Below the pieces are notes generated by a model. It saw nothing but the letters and a program-made list of their open reading frames with translations. It was not told the DNA's origin and did not search any database. DNA of 64,000 bases from Suillus spraguei (lineage: Eukaryota; Basidiomycota; Agaricomycetes; Boletales; Suillaceae), in NCBI GenBank assembly GCA_016800925.1, contig JABCPU010000100.1:1-64000 (forward strand), read 5' to 3'. This document shows positions 11,884-22,971 of this stretch, piece by piece (within the stretch, counting starts at the first letter, position 1; each line of letters begins with the position of its first letter). The position numbers and the translations under genes were made by a program.

Positions 11884-13179
11884 CGTCAGTACGGAAAAGG
11901 TTTGTACTCACTGAGAGTTGACACATTTGTTATATATGATGGGGTAATTTTGGCGGCTTCGATTGATAGCCGATTCTCCAAGTGATCATGCGCTGCTGAG
12001 ATTTGATTCAAAGATTGATCGAGCGGTTGACAATAATGTGGCATAGCACTCGTTGGACGGGCGGTTGGCGTCTGTTGTCGTCTTGGTCTCAGCCCCACTC
12101 GGGAAGTGCTAGACGGGAGCACGATGAAAGACAGTGAGCTCGATTCATGCTGATATCAACCAGATAAGGTTGCGACTGGGACCAGACTTATAATAATGCA
12201 GGAATCAAGAGGAAGGCGACTTAGATAAAATAAGAGCCTCGAGTTCCATGATGATTAATTCACTGTGGTCACCAGGGACAACACTGACCTAGACCTCGTG
12301 GATAAAAGAGTACTAATGGTTGACTCATCGACTCAGAAGGGAATGTATGTTGGACAGCCGCATCTACATCAGTACCAAATTGCCGCATAGCGCTACGAGG
12401 ATTACCGCGGGTTCCTTAGACTCGTGACCAGTGGCAGCCCCTCTATGAGGCGAACCCTCGATAGTTATCACTGCGTGTACAGCCATTCGTCACCTCATGA
12501 CAACGCATCCTCGCCAACAAAATACCTTCCACATTAATATTGGTCACTAAGCCCGTCCCAGTCAACTACGTAGTCTCGTCGGAGCCTCAGCAGAAGAGGT
12601 GCGTCGGGGATTCCCGGCATTCTAAAGGCTCTCACCTTCTGGCACCACCACGATCCGCTCACCAGAAATTAAACATCATGTGCCCTCAATCCCAGCTTCT
12701 TGCTCGTTGCGTTCCGTGCATTCACGCCATCAGTTAGGTACCGTGGCACAGTTCATAGGCAATAAGTAATATTATGGTACTAGTGCGCTTTGACTCGGAG
12801 CACCTTCACTGAGTGCCTTTGGATATGCAGGCTGTGGTTCTTAAAGGTGTCAAGCAGTGGCTACAAAAATAGAATATCTCTAGCGAAGAGCGCTCTCAAT
12901 TCCTCAGGTCTATTGTTGATGCATTCATAAAATATGGTCAGTCACACGCTATCTCATTTCACTGATGCAGGCTGTGGTTGATATTTGATTCATACAGGGA
13001 ATTCCTTATCATTGCCATACACGCTTTCCTTCTACGCTTTTTCATTACCATCCTCTTCGTCTGAACTTTGAAGGTCGATCCGCAGTTATCGATGCCACAA
13101 TCTTAGCATTCACTGCGGAAACAAGAAATCGATCAGAGGATGCTACAAGGGAGACAGGAAGAACAATCAGAGGAAAACG
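11884..13179. other. Intergenic, no gene recognised
   Basis: It contains the upstream region of sedolisin gene 1 (TATA-like motif near 11929-11938 on the minus strand). Beyond that I see only short ORFs without recognisable content and no RNA gene. Confidence 0.5.
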
Positions 13180-13830
13180 TACCTAGTTCATAATCCGACG
13201 TAAATCAGACATGTGGCCAAATGTGAGAGCACATAGGTTCAATTTCAAAACAATTTTGAACAATTCCCAGGGAACTTTTCCAGATCTTGATTTGCTCGTG
13301 AGATGTACTGTCCCAACACAAATCAGCCCGTGGATATGGCGCTCTCGACCGTCTGAAGACACTCTGCTTATTTGAAGGTGAACTTGTCTAAATATTTCAA
13401 GTCTATCTTCCACTCAAACACATGTCGCACGAGAGCAGCTTCACCATCAACCTAGAGTTGCCTTCACATTCGAGGCATTTGGTTTCACCTTCAGAGCGAC
13501 GAAACCAGGTCCTGTTCTTGCCTTTTGGTTCACTTACCCAACCCTGATGATGCTCTGGCCGTGTCCCGCTCTCAGCCAGTGCGTTTCGCATCTGTTGGCT
13601 CACCTACTCAACCCTGGCGATGCGCTGCTGACGGCTTGTCAATCTCTCGCTGTCCAACAATGAGCAAGCGCGTGATTTTAATGCTAGTGGTGCTTTGGCG
13701 ACAGTCCGTTGAGCCATTCTGATATGGTGTGTAATATCGTCTGTTGAAATGTTTACTTTTTTTTGACCTTGACACTGCCAGAATGAGTTTCTCTGTGATG
13801 GCCCAACCCAACCAAGTCACGTTTCGCCCT
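13180..13830 (+). repeat. Dispersed repeat, copy 2 (uninterrupted)
   Basis: This is homologous to 6985-8620, from GTCCCAACACAAATCAGCCC (13309) to TTTTTTGACCTTGACACTGCCAGAA (about 13785). The site occupied by the family C LTR in copy 1 is empty here (ATGAGCAAGCGCGTGATTTT). Copy 2 is shorter internally. The left boundary is approximate. Confidence 0.65.
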
Positions 13831-15170
13831 CGCACGGTATGTGATATTATCTCTCTGGGCGAATAATCAAATCTAACTCGCTGTCAGATGGTGCGTGTTT
13901 CTATATCATGTATGTGTTGTCACGCACTTCCTGTCTTCTAGAAAATTGACATGGGAGCCGTACATCGTGGTGATAAGAGGCAGGGAACGAGGGCAGCAAC
14001 GACTGGAGGCATCAGAGAGTGGGGCTGATCCATAGGAGAGCGTATAGTCATGTGATAGCTTCGTATTCAGATGCTGATCCGACGCGATTATGATGGTATT
14101 CAGGACTAAAATCAGACATGCGGACCCTATTTCAAAGGCCATCCTCCTGTTCTCGAAAAAATAGTGTGTCGGTTGATTAGGATCGATATCACATCAATCA
14201 TAATCGGAACCGATGTATCTTTACTATAGTTCTCACGGCTATAGTATCACGAATTCACCGATACATCCGAACTATTCGCAAATAGGTGTACAGAACTCGA
14301 CCGTGCACAGTTTGAGCGGAAGGTCCGTCTTCTGCTATTTGTGTCACGGTTTTGCACGCGTCAGGTATAACCTACCATATTGCCTCGACCCTGCAAACTA
14401 AATCAAATCAAAAAAAGAAATGGGCGATTGATGGTATGTCCTCTTGTCATTGAGCATTATCTCAAATAATTTTTGAACACTGGGAAAGTATCTTTGTTAC
14501 GTGGAAGGTGCCGGGCCGGGTAAGCGTACTGCAGGTTGTCACTAGCGCTCGAAAGTATGGTAACGGTTCAGCTGTGAGTGAGGTCATGCAGCAAGTCACA
14601 CAGACGGGTGAGAGCGTTCAGGTTGATGTCGCGTAGCCTACATTAGATCGTACTTTTACTGCAGCCACTCCAATTTTGATCACATGCATATTTGCATACT
14701 CTTACCCATGGTTGTTACGAGAGCAGTTCGCTACACTCACTAGATCTGTCCCGTTCTTGCATGTTTCATATAGTAAGTCTAACTCGATTCGTTCAAGTTC
14801 AACCAACAACTTGAACCTGCTGGCGACGACCCCTACTCCACCATCGGTGTCATCATCACCGCCTCTTAAGTATCGATCAAGTTGACACCGATGGGCAGTC
14901 CGACTGGGGATTCGACCGTTCATGCAGAAATCCGCTACATATTATGTAATATAATTCTGGTTCCAAAGAATACCAGGACGACAGGTGTTGTCTCATTCGT
15001 GTGGAAAACGGGCCACCTTATTGCCCGAGACTTTACATTCATGCCCTGGGACTCGGTGTCACTATCAGCACACGATTGTACCGTGCCCATTTCGGCTCCA
15101 GGCCAAGGATTTTCGTTGTGGCCGTGAATATAGGAATCTTACTTCTTGTGTGCTGCTGGAGGATCACAAC
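13831..15170. other. Intergenic, no gene recognised
   Basis: No ORF with family motifs and no RNA gene seen. A 78-codon ORF on the minus strand (14142-13906) has a hydrophobic N-terminus, but I have no support that it is real. The next feature is the left edge of the segmental duplication near 15175. Confidence 0.45.
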
Positions 15171-15575
15171 TTTTAATAGCATTACACGGGTTGGTTGGTC
15201 CATCTAACATGCGGCTCTACAAATTAATGCACTTCATACATATGGCAGGCAAGTTGCAATGGTTAATTTCCCCGGGATTAGCCTGAATACACATGCTATA
15301 TTACGGCGGCGACGCACATGGGCGTGTAATAATTAGGTTTTTGTTGACCAAACATGATGTTTCAGGTCCATCGACACGTATAACGAAGTATCTTTTCAGT
15401 TCTACCAGCTCAACAACAGTGTGATGCTAGAACGCAGTCAGCCACGTCAAATCCGACGATTGAATATGTGTCCACTGGTTCGGTCAGGGTTAATCTCACT
15501 ATATGTAAGTACCCCAAAGATGCACGAAATCGCAAAATTCTCGTGAGCGCCGGATTTCGTGTCCATACATTGACG

Positions 15576-17857
15576 ATGAAGGTCATCACTCTACTCACGC
15601 TCCCCTTCGCGGCTGGCGCTGTATCCTTCAAGGGCTGCAAGCACAAAGTGAAAGAGAGTATCCACGGTCCACCCCGCGGGTGGTACGAGCATGCTCCTGC
15701 ACCCAAGCACTACATGCTCGAGCTCAAGATCGCTCTTCCTCAGCCCAAGTTCCCGGAACTTGAAAAGCACCTCTGGGAGATAAGCGATCCAAGCCACGCA
15801 CGTTACGGGGCGTACTTGTCGAAGGAGGAGACCGAAGAACTCATGGCTCCCCATCCTGAGACTGTGGATATCGTCAGCGAATGGCTGGCTTTACACGGTC
15901 TGGGAGAAGAAGTTATCCATTCATCTGCACGCGATTTGGTTACTATTCGTGTCCCAGTCGGTCTTGCAGAAGAGATGCTAGATACTGTGAGCAAAGCAAT
16001 GATATCTTGGCAGATTACAGTTTATTGACTAGTCAATGTCTAGACTTACTATGTTTACACGCACACTGAGACAGGAGAGAGCATCGTTCGGACTACGAGC
16101 TATAGTCTCCCTGACATCTTGCACAATCATGTTGATCTTATTCAGCCTACGATCATGTTTTCTCGTTTCAAAACGTTCACGAGTACAGTGTACAAGTATA
16201 ACCAGACACAGGCTGCGGTCTCCCACCGGTCAGGCGAAACGATCCAGGGGCCTGCAGGCAATCCCGTCGATGCGAGCTGCAATGATGTCATCACCCTTTC
16301 TTGCTTGAGGCAGTTGTATAATGCAGAGGGCTATAAACCAAATGCTGAAAACAACAACAAGCTGGGTCTCACAGGATATATTGAGCAGTACGCCAATGAT
16401 GAAGACCTTCAACAATTCTACAAGGCTCAACATCCGCCTGCTTACGGCTCAACATATACCGTGATTTCAATCAACGGTAGGTTGCAATCTGGGCTTTCCG
16501 ATAGTTATGTCGTTTATTTACTTCCCAGGCGGAATGAACCCACAGAGCTATGAGAAGGCAGGTTTGGAAGCCAACCTTGACACTCAGTTTGGTTTTGGAC
16601 TCACATGGCCCACTCCCGGAACATTCTACACCACTGGTGGCAAGCCCCCTTTCTTCCTCGACGCGGCGACGCCGCACAATACAAATGAGCCATACTTGGG
16701 AGTACGTTCAAGCTATCACAATCACAGTCTAATGCATTAACAACTACGGTCTTCAGTGGCTTGAATACATGCGTAGACAACAGGATATTCCCCAGACTAT
16801 TTCTACCAGTTACGGTGATGATGAACAAACTGTCCCGTACTCCTACGCGTTCCGTGTTTGCGCTGGTATGGCGTCTCTCAGTGCTCGCGGAGTTACTTTG
16901 TTGTTTTCCTCTGGTGATAATGGTGTTGGTGATGGTGATTCCGACCCTGCCAGTCAGAGATGTAAATCCCATGATGGGCAAGACAAATTCTTGCCGATGT
17001 TCCCCGCTTCCTGCCCATAGTGAGTGATCTCTTTAATTGAGGAGTACAGTGACCAATTTGGACCAAAGCGTGACTGCTGTTGGTGGTACTATCCACGTCC
17101 CAGAGGTTGCTTGGGCCTCCTCTTCTGGTGGATTCAGCAACTATGTAAGTAATTCTTGCTCCCCATAAACACCTTCTGACCCATACATTACAATCATACA
17201 AGTTTGCTCGTCCTGAGTACCAGGATGCTGCTGTCTCTGCGTACTTGGCGAAGCTCGGCCCTGAGACCTACAAAGGTCTCTATAACCCGTAGGTCACTAC
17301 AAACTGGCAAACGCGCTATGCACAATTGACTCACCATGATTTCTAGCTCCGGACGTGTGCGTTAATTCCTCAACTTGCAAAAAACTTACGGAAACTATAC
17401 TTATAGGCATTTCCTGACGTGGCAGCACAATCAGTATCCTTCTCTATCATTTACCAAGGCCAGCCGAATCTGATCGACGGTACATCCTGCGCCGCGCCCT
17501 CCTTTGCCGCATTTGTATCCATGCTGAACGATGCACGAATAAATGCTAACAAGGCTCCTCTTGGCTTCCTGAATCCATTCTTATACACCACTGGTTATGA
17601 GGCATTAAACGATATCACCGAGGGGCACAACCCAGGATGTGGAACTGAAGGCTTCAACGTAGGGGTCATGTCTATACGCCTTCAAGCCACATTACTAATG
17701 TGATACCTGCATACAGGCCAGCGTCGGATGGGATCCTGGTGAGTTCATGAAGGCAACGGAGTCATGAAACATCTACATGCTGATCATACCTGTAGTCACC
17801 GGATACGGCACACCTGACTTTACGAAACTGAAGGACTTGGTCTTAGCTCTGCCTTAA
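15576..17857 (+). CDS. Sedolisin (S53) peptidase, paralogue 2
   Basis: Predicted 595-aa secreted peptidase in ten exons: 15576-15986, 16044-16476, 16529-16701, 16757-17019, 17069-17144, 17203-17288, 17347-17356 (10 nt), 17407-17658, 17717-17738, 17796-17857. The start is the ATG giving the signal-like [17 protein letters not shown]; an upstream in-frame ATG at 15468 would bury the signal. Compared with paralogue 3 the signal region is four residues shorter. The propeptide is in exons 1-2. Active-site residues E295 and D299 (LEANLDTQ), D393 ([10 protein letters not shown]) and S511 (GTSCAAP) are intact. It is the near-identical sister of the gene at 41762-44053 and was copied with its flanks. 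Role as for paralogue 1: extracellular acid proteolysis, by family inference. Confidence 0.92.
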
Positions 17858-18247
17858 AATATATGCATACGCGCGAAACTCATTGTGATAGACAGGATTT
17901 AGTAAGACTAATATGCATGTACGTGCATCACATTCACTCCTTCGAGTCTTAGGGTTTTAGCATAAAATTTTATACAAGTGGGAAACGCTATGTATTGAGC
18001 GATTCAAGGCAGTGATCGATGCTAGGGACAAGGTCATTCACACTAATAAAGCGATGTTTTATTTTTTCACCTCTTTATTCACTTCTTGAGGTGTTCCCAA
18101 GTATTCCATGAACCGGCGCAGAATGACCACTTCCGAAGGTGCTCGAGAGTACAGTTATACATAGAGCCACATAATTTCCAGGGTTGCCAGCAAACAGTAA
18201 AAGACTTTCCATCATGATAGTTCATCTCGCGGGTGATAGTAAGAATA

Positions 18248-18334
18248 TGCTTCCATGCCCAAGCACCACATGCCAATCATGATATTGAAGCTCAAGATCA
18301 CTCTTCCTCGATTGACCCAAGTTCGCAGAGCTCG
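18248..18334 (+). pseudogene. Relic of a sedolisin propeptide exon
   Basis: The bases resemble the exon-1 segment that encodes [21 protein letters not shown] in the intact genes, but with indels and changes that destroy the frame. It lies about 390 bp downstream of the stop of paralogue 2 in the same orientation. The equivalent relic is present in the duplicate at 44467-44543, so it predates the duplication. Confidence 0.7.
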
Positions 18335-18341
18335 AGTGACA

Positions 18342-18669
18342 GTGTCTCCTAAACCAGATGAGTTTGCACCTTTGGCGAAGTGTGCACCTCATTGCGCCTT
18401 TCGTACTTGACTGCACTTCATCATGCTTCATCGCACTTTATCATGCTTCGTTGCATTTAATCACATTTCATTGGCTTAATTGCGCCTCATCACACTTAAT
18501 TGTGCCTCATTGTGCTTAATTGTGCTTTGGTGCTACTGTGTGTGCACTAGCGCATGCATGCTTAAGCATGCCTTGGAGGCGCTCAGGTGCACACATAATA
18601 GTGGAGAGGTTAGGGATTTCTCAAGCAAGCCTCATGGTATCTTAGCAAGCTTGTTCCTATCATACAATG
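18342..18669. repeat. Degenerate short tandem repeat
   Basis: From about 18395 to 18530 the motif TTCATCRCACTTNAT / CTTAATTGTGCCTCATTG recurs with a period near 13-16 bp. The rest to 18669 is unassigned. Confidence 0.5.
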
Positions 18670-18860
18670 TGTTACAAGAACACCTTCTTGCACCCCTACT
18701 ATCATTTTTCCTCTTATGCATTGCCATCTACTCTTGTCCTGATGAGGCCCCTACTCTGTTCTCCGCTACCTTATATGGCTTGCTCTCATTATGCCATACC
18801 TTGCCTATGCCTGCCTCCTCCATCGCCATCACTAAATGTGCACTCTTTGTGCTTGTCACA
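18670..18860 (+). mobile_element. Truncated LTR (family F), 5' part
   Basis: It starts TGTTACAAGAACACC and follows the family F LTR consensus for about 190 bp (compare the reverse complement of 30790-31670), then diverges. The 3' end is missing. 18860-19235 holds no recognised feature apart from short CCAGATATCCGGACCTG-type repeats. Confidence 0.6.
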
Positions 18861-19235
18861 TACCATATCCGGGCATGATCTCCAATCTGACTTCTCAGAA
18901 GTCCAGATATCCGGACCTGCATATCCTGCGCTTCCTCCATTCAATATCCAGATGTCCAGACCTAGGTTCCTCTCTATCTCCTGATCTATCTCCATTTGTA
19001 TTAACTCTGTTTGTACATTCACAAGTCTGGTGTGACAAACAAACTCACGCTGAGCTTGAAACGGCACATTTTCATACAGGTGTCAACCGGCAATCATTAT
19101 CCTTACCCTTTGGCTTCACTGTCCTATGTCGTACCACTTTACTATGTGTTACCCCTATCTAACGGCATCATTCTGCACTCCAGAAGCCTTGTTGCAGCTT
19201 AGCGGCTGTACTGTGGCAACTTTCCTGTGAAGCGG

Positions 19236-20679
19236 TGTAAAGATACAACCTAGCTTGGGCTGTAGATAAACCACTCCCTAAACTAGTATGTTAGTCTTGC
19301 GCTCCATCTAGTCTGCTTCACTTGTAAGAACAAGAGCGTTCGACCCTAAAGGGAGATGCCTATTTAGTATGGTCAAGTTCGAGTCTAACTTATTTGCGAA
19401 ACAAGCATCGAAGTCAGCGGTAAGTTGCCACAGTCAGCGATGATACCGCCGGAACTAGTGTCGTGCGTAGCAGTGCTACTGTCGTCGAGATAAAGTCAGT
19501 AACAGTTGCGTCTAGCGAGCGATGTCGAGCGGTGGTCTCAGCGGTAGCGGTAAGGTTGTGAGTGGTGCAATGAAACAGTAAAGAAGTCCGCGGTACCTTC
19601 AGCGGTAAAGTAGCAGAGTGTGAGATGTTCAGTCAAAAGTAACAATCAAAAGTCCAGCGGTATGCCAGTGGTAACGGAGAATGAGCGTGATGTATTAACG
19701 AGTGGTAAGGAAACTTTAAAGACCAAGTCCACTACTGGGTAGATCCAGAGCTAGACAATAATCCTGACCTATAGTACGTGCAATGGGGTAAAATCAGGTA
19801 CTGTATCGTGTGAGGTACGCGGTGCTTATATCCTAATTCGTATGTACTTGGAATACTCTAGGCGAGATCAGTAGCGCTGGAGTGTAGTAACTGCCATAAG
19901 TATACATAGCGCGAGGTGCTGCGGCACGAGGCAACATGTAATAACACTTGCTGTGGAATCAGTGATAATGAACAGGAAACAAACTACACACCAAATGGAG
20001 CTATGCGGATGCGGCAAGGACATGGAAGGACATCGGTTTGTGGAATGAGGTGCGGCAGTTGGTACAGTGTTACAGTCGTACGTGCCCCTATCCATTTTCT
20101 CCTTATCGCCTTTATCTGTATATTATGTAACATGACTCTGACTCATATGCTCAATGCATCTGTACTATAGCTGCCTTCCTTCTTTGGATACGCACTTACA
20201 TTCTCACGACTCTCTTGATCCGTGCGCACATATTGACCTATTTAAGCATGTTGTATTACGCTTGTATACTTTACTTTAATCTTACTGGGTTTTACCTGGA
20301 ATATCCTTCGCTTAGGCCTCCAACCTAAGTCGTCTTGAATCGTCTCTAAGTCTAAGCACTCCTTAGCCTTAGTCTCTATTCTCGTAGAAACCTCTTAGAT
20401 CTATCTTCGAGGCTGAACCCTTGATCGTACTCGGAACGCGTTCCTTGTACTTTCACCTTGTCCTCTTTTGGACATTGTAGAACTTCCCAGCAGACCGTCT
20501 GTGTCTTTTCACTGTCGCTGGTGACGCCATCCCAGTTCGTAAAATACGGTGTGCGGTAAGTGTGGGATGCCGCTGGTACTGCTAAACGGGGTAAGATGGC
20601 CATAAGTGTTATCTCCTGTAGATGTGAGACGAGTGTCAAAATATGGGGTTTTAAGCCCAGCGCCAATATGTTTGTTACA
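19236..20679 (-). mobile_element. Solo LTR (family B) with a nested family C LTR
   Basis: It reads TGTAAAGATACAACC at the left and ATATGTTTGTTACA at the right, the inverted form of the LTR at 5722-6706. GCGG flanks both ends (19232-19235 and 20680-20683), a 4-bp TSD. The element is interrupted by a family C LTR at 20068-20544; without it the length is about 0.96 kb. Confidence 0.85.
20068..20544 (-). mobile_element. Solo LTR (family C) nested in family B
   Basis: It starts TGTTACAGTCGTACG and ends CCCAGTTCGTAAAA (terminal CA changed to AA). The flanks TACAG (20063-20067) and TACGG (20545-20549) are a 5-bp TSD with one transition. It is inverted relative to the copy at 7880-8354. Confidence 0.8.
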
Positions 20680-20883
20680 GCGGTGATCTTCGGGAATCTC
20701 CGTGAACCCATTTGGCATCCTCAAGCAAGATTTACTGTCTGTCCAATGTCCATCCAGTCTTGCCGGTACGTGATGTTTTGTAAACTGGAGTGCAGTCTTA
20801 TTACATGTCTGCTGCATATTTATTCTATCCCTTCCATCTCCATAGCTATTCCTTTTGTATAAAATTCCTAGGTACCTGTACTC

Positions 20884-21381
20884 ATTCCTTACTTCCCTCC
20901 TATAGTACACATGGTACTTAGGAATAGTCACCATTACTGTCACTATGAAATAAAGTCTTTTACCAAAGTTACTGTCTCTTAAGAATTGCCTTACCACTGC
21001 ACACACCACCGCTCTTTACTGCTCTTCCTGCACTTCACTGCTTGTGCTACCGCTTTCCCACGCTTACCACAGCTTCACCGCTTGTTTACCGCAAAAGTTC
21101 CCACGCTTTACCGCAGTTACTGCTTGCCTACCGCATTCCCACGCTTACCGCTAGTTTTACCGCAAGTTTCCCACAGACCGGAGGTCACTGCTAGCATCTC
21201 GCTACCACCAGCAACAGTCTTGCACTGTAGGATAGGTATTATTGAACTATACTAACTTAGCATTCCCTTTAGGGTCGAACATTCTTGCCTCGCAAGAGTA
21301 GCAGACTAGGTAGAGCACGAGACTCACATACTAGCTTAGGCCATGGTTTATCTACAGCTCAGGCTAGATTGTATCTTTACA
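20884..21381 (+). mobile_element. LTR fragment (family D-like), 3' part
   Basis: It is similar to 3890-4360, including GTACTTAGGAAT, the CACCACCGCTCTTTACYGC block and the shared end GTATCTTTACA at 21381. The 5' part is missing. A short predicted ORF here that reads MPRKSSRLGRA is LTR sequence, not a gene. Confidence 0.65.
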
Positions 21382-21384
21382 CCG

Positions 21385-21570
21385 GCTCTCCGGCTATCTC
21401 TGTATTCCATCTGCTTACTGATCCATTACTTCACTTCATCTCTGAGTTTTCATGTACTTATGTTCTGTCAGACTTTGCATATGGTTTGTACATAGCCTCG
21501 TACTGCACTGACTAATCTTTCCGTAACTACCTATAGTATATAAACCACCTGTAAATCTCCGTAGTACCTA
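21385..21570 (+). mobile_element. LTR fragment (family A)
   Basis: It matches the middle of the family A LTRs (ACTGATCCATTAC... and GTATATAAACCACCTGTA). It is truncated on the left by the family D fragment and on the right by the MITE at 21571. Confidence 0.6.
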
Positions 21571-21855
21571 CAGTGGCTCAAAAAACTGTCCGCATGTTTT
21601 GACATTTTTCACTATCTATATATTGTGTGAGAATGAACAAATTCCTCAAGACATACTTATACCACATTGTAGTATGGCTTCAGGGCTTTTATTTGAGCCC
21701 TACACCGTGCACCGTTCCACGGTGTAGGGCTCAAATGAAAGCCCTGAAGCCATACTACAATGTGGTATAAGATGTTTTGAGGCATTTGTTTGTTCTCACA
21801 CAATATATAGATAGTGAAAAATGCCAAAACATGCGGACAGTTTTTTGAGCCACTG
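21571..21855. mobile_element. Palindromic Tc1/mariner-type MITE, 285 bp
   Basis: Almost the whole element is one inverted repeat: arms of about 140 nt starting CAGTGGCTCAAAAAACTGTC and meeting at CCTACACCGTG/CACGGTGTAGG around a short centre. It is flanked by TA on both sides (21569-21570 and 21856-21857). CAGTG-type ends plus a TA duplication are characteristic of Tc1/mariner superfamily transposition. It carries no ORF, so it would be non-autonomous. Confidence 0.88.
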
Positions 21856-21857
21856 TA

Positions 21858-22242
21858 TGTTCAGTCCTTTTTAACATATGCGAGCGCGTACAAGATAGCT
21901 ATGCGAGTCCGGTAGCGAGAAAGAAAATAAACAGGGTACTTAATAAACAGGTGCACAGCATGCAGCGGCCCCTTGGGATGTAAGGTAAATCCTGCCATAG
22001 GTTTAGTAACAGCGGAAGCAAGGTAACTACGCACCAATGGATTCTAGAAGGAATAGGACGGGACATGAGGGCATCAGCGTGAGGATCCAGTAAGGGTTCA
22101 CGGGAGAAGAATGGTTCCACCTTAGCGGAGCAAAAAGGCTATTTCCTCGCTATAAGGAAGTTCATCGGTTGCCGCCACAGACATTAATGAGACGCTTGTC
22201 GAAAACAGGGTTTTGATGGTCAGCGTGACTTTTCTCGCTACA
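21858..22242 (-). mobile_element. LTR fragment (family D), 5' part, inverted
   Basis: The reverse complement begins TGTAGCGAGAAAAGTCAC and follows the start of the LTR at 2282 for about 385 bp. The left end is cut by the MITE or an older deletion. Confidence 0.65.
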
Positions 22243-22391
22243 GCGGTATGTGGTGCCAGGCTCCAGTGCATCTTTGTCTAACACATCTCCACATACTAAT
22301 AGGTGGTACATGGTGCCAGGCTCCAGTGCATCTTCATCTAATGCATCTCCACATACTAATAGGCAGTATGTGGTGCGGGCTTCAATGCATC
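22243..22391 (+). repeat. Tandem repeat, about 67-bp unit, array 1
   Basis: Just over two units containing GGTGCCAGGCTCCAGTGCATC and ACACATCTCCACATACTAATAGG. It lies exactly between an LTR D end (22242) and an LTR F start (22392). A second array of the same unit is at 24544-24745. Confidence 0.8.
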
Positions 22392-22803
22392 TGTTACAAG
22401 AACACTTCTTGTGCCCTTACTATCATTTTTCCTCCTATGCATGCCATCTACTCTCGTCCTGACGAGGCTTCCATCCTCATTCTCTGATATCTTGTCTGGC
22501 TCGCCATCGTCACTCCTTACCTGCCTGCACTCACCTTCTCCATTGTCGCTAAATGTGCACTCTTCATGCGTCTTCCGCATCCTTCACACTTACACGTGCC
22601 TTTTGCACTTCTCGCACTTCAAGCGCCTTCTCTGTGCTCATCGCATCTCCTTGCACTTCAACACACCAACCTCCTGGTTCATGGGGATCCTCTATTGGCT
22701 CTCAAAGACATTCTGGTATTGTCCTATGCTTTATCCTTTTATCGTTTACTTTTCTTGATGCGTGTGTCGCCTCATTGGCTTGTACCCTTTATACCTTCGG
22801 CTC
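22392..22803 (+). mobile_element. Truncated LTR (family F)
   Basis: It starts TGTTACAAGAACACTTC and is similar to the family F consensus as far as the ACCTTCGGCTCTGCTGTA block, then breaks off. The 3' end (…GCCGCTAACA in the sense direction) is missing. Confidence 0.65.
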
Positions 22804-22971
22804 TGCTGTAGAGAAACAATCCTGCCTGGGGGCAGGTATAAGAAGCAGGGAGCAGTATGTTCAGCCCAAAGGACTTCTGACTGGCCAAAACTCAAAGGAA
22901 GGAGAGAGAAAACAGTCAAAGACAGTGGTAATGTTCACTTCAGAAAATTAGATATCCAGGAGCTAACTAGT

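Larger units (their letters stand above)
15175..18341 (+). repeat. Segmental duplication, copy 1 (sedolisin 2 and flanks)
   Basis: The block from about 15175 (GGTTGGTCCATCTAACATG) to 18341 (CTCGAGTGACA) is highly similar to 41372-44548. The similarity includes promoter, introns, 3' region and a downstream sedolisin relic. Copy 1 lacks about 26 bp present in copy 2 near 44360-44390. Both copies are in the same orientation about 26 kb apart. Confidence 0.88.

Noticed and set aside
13906..14142. 78-codon minus-strand ORF with a hydrophobic N-terminus
   Set aside because: It looks superficially like a small secreted protein, but there is no supporting motif or splice evidence, and it is near the size expected by chance.
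21285..21515. ORF beginning MPRKSSRLGRARDSH, like the one at 4264
   Set aside because: Both starts lie in the conserved 3' end of an LTR; only the chromodomain part after 4365 is real element coding sequence.
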